Of a stretch of 64,000 nt of DNA, positions 59,990-64,000 are shown piece after piece. The position numbers and the translations under genes are program-made. Each line of letters opens with the position of its first letter. Position 1 is the stretch's first letter. The stretch spans positions 1 through 64,000 of the forward strand of contig NZ_JBNCMT010000010.1 of NCBI RefSeq assembly GCF_049846925.1, given 5' to 3'. The notes beneath the pieces were generated by a model. That model did no database searches. It saw only the letters and a list, made by a program, of their open reading frames with translations, and had not been told where the DNA came from. This DNA comes from Brevibacillus_H sp049846925. Its GTDB lineage: Bacteria > Bacillota > Bacilli > Brevibacillales > Brevibacillaceae.

Positions 59990-61222
59990 TTATTTACCCC
60001 CTGTTGCTTCGATTGGGTCCCCGTCAAATAAACGGTCTACTCCTTTGACAACGACTTGCTGTCCCGCTTGAAGTCCAGAAGTGATCTCGATTTGGTTATT
60101 AATCAACTCACCTGTGGTAACCGAAGTTTTCACTGCCTTGTTGTCCGTTACGATATACACATAAGGCTTATCTTCTCCGCGGCTGATTACTGCTTCGATT
60201 GGAAGGAAGATCCCCTCTTTGGAGTCAAGCTGACGAGTTGCTTTCACCACTTGACCGGCAAACCAATCACGCCCTGGATTGGCTACGATAACTTCTACAC
60301 CAATTGTCCCTGTGCTTTGATTTGTTGACGGATATACCTTGCTTACCTTTGCTTCACGTGTTTTGCCATAGACGGAAAGCGTTACAATGTCGCCTTCTTT
60401 CCAGGAGCCAATTTCACGGTCAGGCACTGGAAGTACGACTTTCAAGGTATCTACTTGACCAATACGATAGATTGGTGCCCCTGGGTTGGTAAGCTCTCCA
60501 ACGGAAGAATGTTTCGAAATGACTGTTCCACTGATTGGGGCTTTTAATTGTGTTTTCTCCAAAGTTTGAGCAGCCATTTCTCGGCCAATTACCGCTTGAT
60601 CGTATGTAGAACGCTGTGCCTGTTTATCTTCTGCACGTGCACCTTCTACCGTCAGGGAATAGCCTTGCTTCGCAGTTAACAGGTCTTTCTCTGCAATGGT
60701 TAAAGCATTTTGGGCATTCTCAAAATCATTTAAAGAGATCGCATTTTCTTTAAACAACTGCTCCATCCGTTTGTAGTTATCCTGTGCCTTCTGATAAGCG
60801 ACTGTTGCTTTATCCAGAATTGCCTTGGATTGAATAATTTCTTCTTGTCTTGCACCGTTGTTCGTTTTTTGCAATACAGCTCCTGTTTGAGCCACAGTGG
60901 AGTTTGCTGACGCCAATCGTAGTGAGTAATCACTTCCATCAATTCGAGCAAGAATACTGCCTGCAGCCACCTGATCTCCCTCGTTGAATTGTAATTGTGT
61001 GATACGTCCGCCTACTTCAAAGGAGACTGTCGCCTCTTCTAACGGTTGCAAGGTTCCTGACAACTCAGAAATACGTGAAGCCTTTCCGGTTTTGACAGTG
61101 GTCACTTCGACTTGCTTTGCCTCCACCTGAGACTGGGCTGTTGCGGCTGGTTGCTGGCTATTGCAGGCTGTGGTAGCAAATACACTGGCAACCATCACGA
61201 CCGTAAGCCATGTTTTCTTCAT
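59990..61222 (-). CDS. RND adaptor (membrane fusion) lipoprotein
   Basis: HlyD/AcrA-family adaptor of about 410 residues starting at ATG 61222 with GGAGAGAG upstream; longer in-frame starts reach into the TetR gene and are rejected. The signal sequence ends in TTAC, a slightly unusual lipobox, with C20 as the lipidated residue. Half-lipoyl motifs (GRITQLQFNEGDQV and KAPISGTVISKH) flank a coiled-coil hairpin (about 115-195). With no outer membrane, it probably stabilises the permease on the outer face of the membrane. Confidence 0.88.
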   Translation of the reverse strand: MKKTWLTVVMVASVFATTACNSQQPAATAQSQVEAKQVEVTTVKTGKASRISELSGTLQPLEEATVSFEVGGRITQLQFNEGDQVAAGSILARIDGSDYSLRLASANSTVAQTGAVLQKTNNGARQEEIIQSKAILDKATVAYQKAQDNYKRMEQLFKENAISLNDFENAQNALTIAEKDLLTAKQGYSLTVEGARAEDKQAQRSTYDQAVIGREMAAQTLEKTQLKAPISGTVISKHSSVGELTNPGAPIYRIGQVDTLKVVLPVPDREIGSWKEGDIVTLSVYGKTREAKVSKVYPSTNQSTGTIGVEVIVANPGRDWFAGQVVKATRQLDSKEGIFLPIEAVISRGEDKPYVYIVTDNKAVKTSVTTGELINNQIEITSGLQAGQQVVVKGVDRLFDGDPIEATGGK

Positions 61223-61317
61223 ATCTATCTCTCTCCAATCTGTCATTTCGTTCATTATTTGTTGAGAGTACTTTTTCTTCCCATTACAACTACGTTCCAA
61301 GTGTTGTAACAATTTCA

Positions 61318-61938
61318 TCAAATTTGTAAAGCTTTCAAAATAATTTCAGCGGAACTTTTCTTCAACTGCTCTTCACTGATTTCGAAAATACCGTTCCCTA
61401 CCTGATAACGCATGAGAAAGGCAGCAAAAAAAGATGAGATGTACATGTGAGACGCTACGCCGAAATCACAACGGGCAACTTTCCCTTCCTTGTGAAGGGC
61501 ATTCAGCTTTTCGATGAGAACAAGAACCGCTTCTTTCGGAATGGCGGAAAGAATACAGTGAGATTCTTCGACAAGGTTTTGGGCTTCCTTCATGGCGATA
61601 ATCAAAATTTCTTTTCTCTCTACAAGCGTTTGATAAAAAACATCCCCATAGTGAGTCAAAAAGTCCTTCACGCTGTCATAATCCTGATGTTGTAGTGCTT
61701 CTAATTGGGGACGAATCACAGAGACTTCTTCCAATAAGGCACTGACCAGTCCGTCCTTTTTCCCGAAATGGCGGAAGATGGTCACTTCATTAACACCAGC
61801 TTCTTCGGCAATCCGTCGTGTAGTCGCTCCCTTAAGTCCTCGCTCTGCCATTAGAAGACTTGCTGCTGCCAATATCTTCTTCCTCGTTTCCTGCTCTTCT
61901 GTCTTCCCCTCAGCAGGATTCACTCTCTTTTTATCCAT
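61318..61938 (-). CDS. TetR/AcrR repressor of the RND pump
   Basis: 206-residue regulator with an HTH at about 20-65 (ILAAASLLMAERGLKGATTRRIA followed by VNEVTIFRHFGKKDGL) and a C-terminal ligand domain. It lies 95 bases upstream of the adaptor gene and in the same direction, so it is probably an autoregulated first gene of the pump operon. Two inverted ATGCAAGT/ACTTGCAT elements in its promoter region are candidate operators. Confidence 0.87.
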   Translation of the reverse strand: MDKKRVNPAEGKTEEQETRKKILAAASLLMAERGLKGATTRRIAEEAGVNEVTIFRHFGKKDGLVSALLEEVSVIRPQLEALQHQDYDSVKDFLTHYGDVFYQTLVERKEILIIAMKEAQNLVEESHCILSAIPKEAVLVLIEKLNALHKEGKVARCDFGVASHMYISSFFAAFLMRYQVGNGIFEISEEQLKKSSAEIILKALQI

Positions 61939-61951
61939 ATAGTCCTCCGTA

Positions 61952-62025
61952 ATGCAAGTGCTTGCTTACAATCAATTACACGGCTCATTATAAACTCATG
62001 TATGGATGTGTGTAAACACTTGCAT
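61952..62025. promoter_or_regulatory. Candidate TetR operators upstream of the pump operon
   Basis: ATGCAAGT at 61952-61959, which extends into the GCAAG-TG-CTTGC palindrome (61954-61965), and the complementary ACTTGCAT at 62018-62025, about 60 bp apart on opposite strands. Confidence 0.45.
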
Positions 62026-62075
62026 GCAGTTGCGATTGTAAATTATTTGTAAATCTTTCCAATCTTGACACCATA

Positions 62076-62684
62076 TTATTGTGCTTTAATTGATATCCCC
62101 TTCAGTACAAGTGCCACCCTCCCCATGAATTCCTCACTCATCGACAAGGTAGGGTCTTGATATAACCACATGAATAGCACAGTAAAATAAATACCGGTTA
62201 GCATTTCTGCTACATATTTTGGGTTAACTGTTGGATCGAATTCTCCGTTCCGCTGACCTTCCTCTACAATCAATTGCAGCATTTTCCGGAAATTAATCGT
62301 GCTTATCATTTCTTCTTTTGTTCTAGAAATGACTTTAATCAATTGAGTTACAATCAATTCCGTCTCTTCTTTTTCCTTCTCATTTTCTTTCGCTAGGACG
62401 AGATACAATCTGTTTATTTTCTCAACTGCATTTTGACAATCTCGTAATTCCGTTGTGAGTAACTGCTCCATCATCACAATTCTTTGTTGCCCGAGATGGT
62501 CGAGAATCTGCTCTTTTGCGGGAAAGTAATTGAAGAACGTTCCCTTCGCGATATCTGCTTTCGAAACAATCTCATCTACCGTTGTCTCATCGTACCCCTT
62601 TTCAAGAAAGAGTGAGATAGCAATCTGGTAGATTCGCTCTCTTGTTTCTGCTTTACGTCTTTCTACCCTACTAATCTTTGTCAT
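62076..62684 (-). CDS. TetR/AcrR family regulator
   Basis: 202-residue one-component regulator. Its HTH reads ISLFLEKGYDETTVDEIVSKADIAKGTFFNYFPAKEQIL in two halves around residues 24-62. Start ATG 62684 follows GAAAGGAGG. It precedes the pump repressor gene by 137 bases without a terminator between them, so it may be co-transcribed with, or act on, the RND system. Its ligand and targets are unknown. Two TetR genes in a row suggest two separate inducing signals. Confidence 0.83.
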   Translation of the reverse strand: MTKISRVERRKAETRERIYQIAISLFLEKGYDETTVDEIVSKADIAKGTFFNYFPAKEQILDHLGQQRIVMMEQLLTTELRDCQNAVEKINRLYLVLAKENEKEKEETELIVTQLIKVISRTKEEMISTINFRKMLQLIVEEGQRNGEFDPTVNPKYVAEMLTGIYFTVLFMWLYQDPTLSMSEEFMGRVALVLKGISIKAQ

Positions 62685-62702
62685 GAAGAGCCTCCTTTCA
62701 GC

Positions 62703-62750
62703 ATAAAAAACAAAAATGACTACGGTTCAAAGTTGCACCATAGTCATTTT
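62703..62750 (-). terminator. Intrinsic terminator after the pseudouridine synthase gene
   Basis: Ten-bp stem AAAATGACTA/TAGTCATTTT (62713-62722 and 62741-62750) with further inner pairing, followed on the minus strand by TTGTTTTTT. Confidence 0.9.
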
Positions 62751-62780
62751 AGCACTTTTAGGTAAATAATCAATGAGAAC

Positions 62781-63716
62781 TTACTTCAAATTTTCACTCG
62801 GCAACGAAGGAAAAGCTTCTTGTACAAAGGAAGCCATATCCAATGGCAATGGGGCATGAGCATCTACCCGTTCATTTGTTACAGGATGCGCAAAAGTCAA
62901 TCGATTGGCATGTAAAGCGACCCGGTGAATTCCCGCCTTTTTCGCTCCATACAAGGTGTCTCCTGCGAGTGGGTGTCCAAAGGCTTGTAAATGAACACGA
63001 ATCTGATGCGTCCTCCCTGTTTCCAGCTTTATTTTCACAAGAGAGTAATTGTCTGTGGTTGTTATCACCTCATAATGGGTGATTGCCGAGTCCCCGCTTG
63101 CATGTACACGACGTTTGGTCGCATGATGAGGATCTCTGGCAATCGGTTGATTCAACGTCCCCTGCTGCCCGGTGACTTGTCCAGTTACGATTGCAATGTA
63201 TTCACGGTCAACCTGATTGTCTCGCAATATTTTATCGGCAAGCTGGTGAGCGTAACTGCTCTTGGCAATGAGAACCGTCCCCGAGGTCTCTTTATCCAAA
63301 CGATGGACTGCATGGGGAGTAGCTCTCTTGGCCAGGAAATACCCTTCCAATTGCTGGGTCAACGTTCCCGTTTGACCTTGATTTGTCGGATGGACTGGCA
63401 TTCCGCTTGGTTTATCAACAATGACGAATAAATCATCCTCGTACAAAATCGGAACAGGTGGTTTTTCATCAAATGGTATGGAAGGTGTATCTTGTCTAGT
63501 GCCTGTTTGGTCAGCTACCCTAACGGCGACACGATCACCAACTTTCACCTGTCGCTTTAGAAACGGGGCTTTCCGATTCAACTGGATGCCCTTGCTTCTC
63601 GTCAAACGCTGCAGCATTCTCCCTGAAACAGACAGCTTTTCCCTGACAATTTGTTCAACAGTCATTCCTGCATCTGCTTCTGTTACTACATACTCCAACC
63701 ACGCTCTGCTGCTCAT
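62781..63716 (-). CDS. RluA-family pseudouridine synthase
   Basis: 311-residue enzyme that isomerises uridine to pseudouridine in rRNA or tRNA. An S4-like N-terminal part (VEQIVREKLSVSGRMLQRL) precedes the catalytic domain with HRLDKETSGT, whose aspartate is the nucleophile, and GRTHQIRVHLQAFGHPLAGD. ATG 63716 (MSSRAWLEYVVTEAD) has GAGGAGG at good spacing and is preferred to a start 11 codons upstream. The target nucleotide cannot be assigned. Confidence 0.9.
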   Translation of the reverse strand: MSSRAWLEYVVTEADAGMTVEQIVREKLSVSGRMLQRLTRSKGIQLNRKAPFLKRQVKVGDRVAVRVADQTGTRQDTPSIPFDEKPPVPILYEDDLFVIVDKPSGMPVHPTNQGQTGTLTQQLEGYFLAKRATPHAVHRLDKETSGTVLIAKSSYAHQLADKILRDNQVDREYIAIVTGQVTGQQGTLNQPIARDPHHATKRRVHASGDSAITHYEVITTTDNYSLVKIKLETGRTHQIRVHLQAFGHPLAGDTLYGAKKAGIHRVALHANRLTFAHPVTNERVDAHAPLPLDMASFVQEAFPSLPSENLK

Positions 63717-63784
63717 TTCGAACCTCCTCAATAACCACATCTCACCCATTGTAGCCCAAACGCTGATCTTTCAGCCAGTTACCG

Positions 63785-63821
63785 CAAAAAAAAGGCCCAA
63801 ACTCACAAGAGTCCAGGCCTT
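63785..63821 (-). terminator. Intrinsic terminator after the aminopeptidase gene
   Basis: Stem AAGGCC/GGCCTT (63792-63797 and 63816-63821) with an inner ACTC/GAGT stem, followed on the minus strand by eight T. Confidence 0.88.
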
Positions 63822-63838
63822 ATCTTTCCACGTATAAA

Positions 63839-64000
63839 TTACTTAAGATTTTCCGGGTTCAGTCCTTCAAGTTCCGGCAACACGAACAAGCCATCTTTAC
63901 GAATCAGCTTGCCGTCAAACCAGATTTCTCCCCCGCCATATTCAGGACGTTGGATATTTACCATATCCCAATGAACAGTACTGCGGTTGCCGTTATCAGC
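63839..64000 (-). CDS. M29 family aminopeptidase, C-terminal fragment
   Basis: The last 53 codons of a gene that begins beyond the right edge, stop TAA at 63839-63841. The visible part contains STVHWDMVNIQRPEYGGGEI and FDGKLIRKDGLFVLPELEGL, the conserved end of thermophilic (M29, AmpS/AmpT-type) metallo-aminopeptidases. The HWDM histidine and aspartate belong to the metal site. These cytosolic enzymes remove N-terminal residues from peptides. It ends in a strong terminator. Confidence 0.85.
   Translation of the reverse strand, partial: ADNGNRSTVHWDMVNIQRPEYGGGEIWFDGKLIRKDGLFVLPELEGLNPENLK

Noticed and set aside
1..64000. CRISPR array, prophage, transposon or tRNA genes
   Set aside because: No regularly spaced direct repeats, transposase, integrase or phage structural genes, and no recognisable tRNA cloverleaf were found; gene order is mostly the conserved Bacillales core.

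Overview
The window is chromosomal DNA from an endospore-forming, S-layer-bearing Bacillales bacterium. Protein recognition and gene order fit Brevibacillus or a close relative best; this is inference from family resemblance, not a database search. Nearly every gene lies on the minus strand. The order upp-glyA-ywlG-rpiB-ywlE-mntP-ywlC-spoIIR-prmC-prfA-tdk-rpmE-rho-glpX-murA-ywjH-fbaA-spo0F-pyrG-rpoE is the conserved Bacillus order. A second conserved block (DUF1934, speB, speE, pbpG-like, ywhD, ywgA, ywfO) follows. No rRNA, tRNA, CRISPR array, phage or insertion sequence was seen.

Layout. 1-656: start of a secreted phosphodiester glycosidase-like gene, cut by the window edge. 824-23041: housekeeping and sporulation core, including cell-wall precursors (mnaA, murA), translation release (prfA, prmC), the phosphorelay (spo0F), sigma-E activation (spoIIR) and pyrG-rpoE. 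23263-35016: a catabolic island with thiolase, 3-hydroxybutyryl-CoA dehydrogenase, two acyl-CoA dehydrogenases, MeaB, a TetR regulator, fused isobutyryl-CoA mutase IcmF, and the separately transcribed membrane Fe-S protein FadF. Together these suggest oxidation of short and branched acyl-CoAs (isobutyryl- to butyryl- to acetyl-CoA), with electrons passed to the membrane. 35299-38278: lysine 2,3-aminomutase with its own sigma-54 activator. 38370-42348: membrane protein, DUF1934, MFS transporter and spermidine genes. 42701-46229: a class A PBP on the plus strand and small or YwhD proteins. 46296-54740: accessory surface locus with a PPC-domain lipase, a 1525-residue secreted protein and two SLH-type proteins. 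54946-56734: ywgA and ywfO. 56874-62684: RND efflux system with two TetR genes. 62781-64000: a pseudouridine synthase and the 3' end of an M29 aminopeptidase.

Regulation that can be read directly: a DnaA-box cluster around the ywlC promoter, a pyrG leader with a GGGC start and C-rich terminator arm, a sigma-H promoter for spo0F, a -24/-12 promoter for kamA, a perfect FadR-type box plus a second palindrome family on the fatty-acid genes, and many intrinsic terminators.

The best candidate for something undescribed is the 48702-54740 operon. It encodes a giant extracellular protein made of seven cysteine-paired modules, co-transcribed with two SLH proteins that could hold it to the cell wall.
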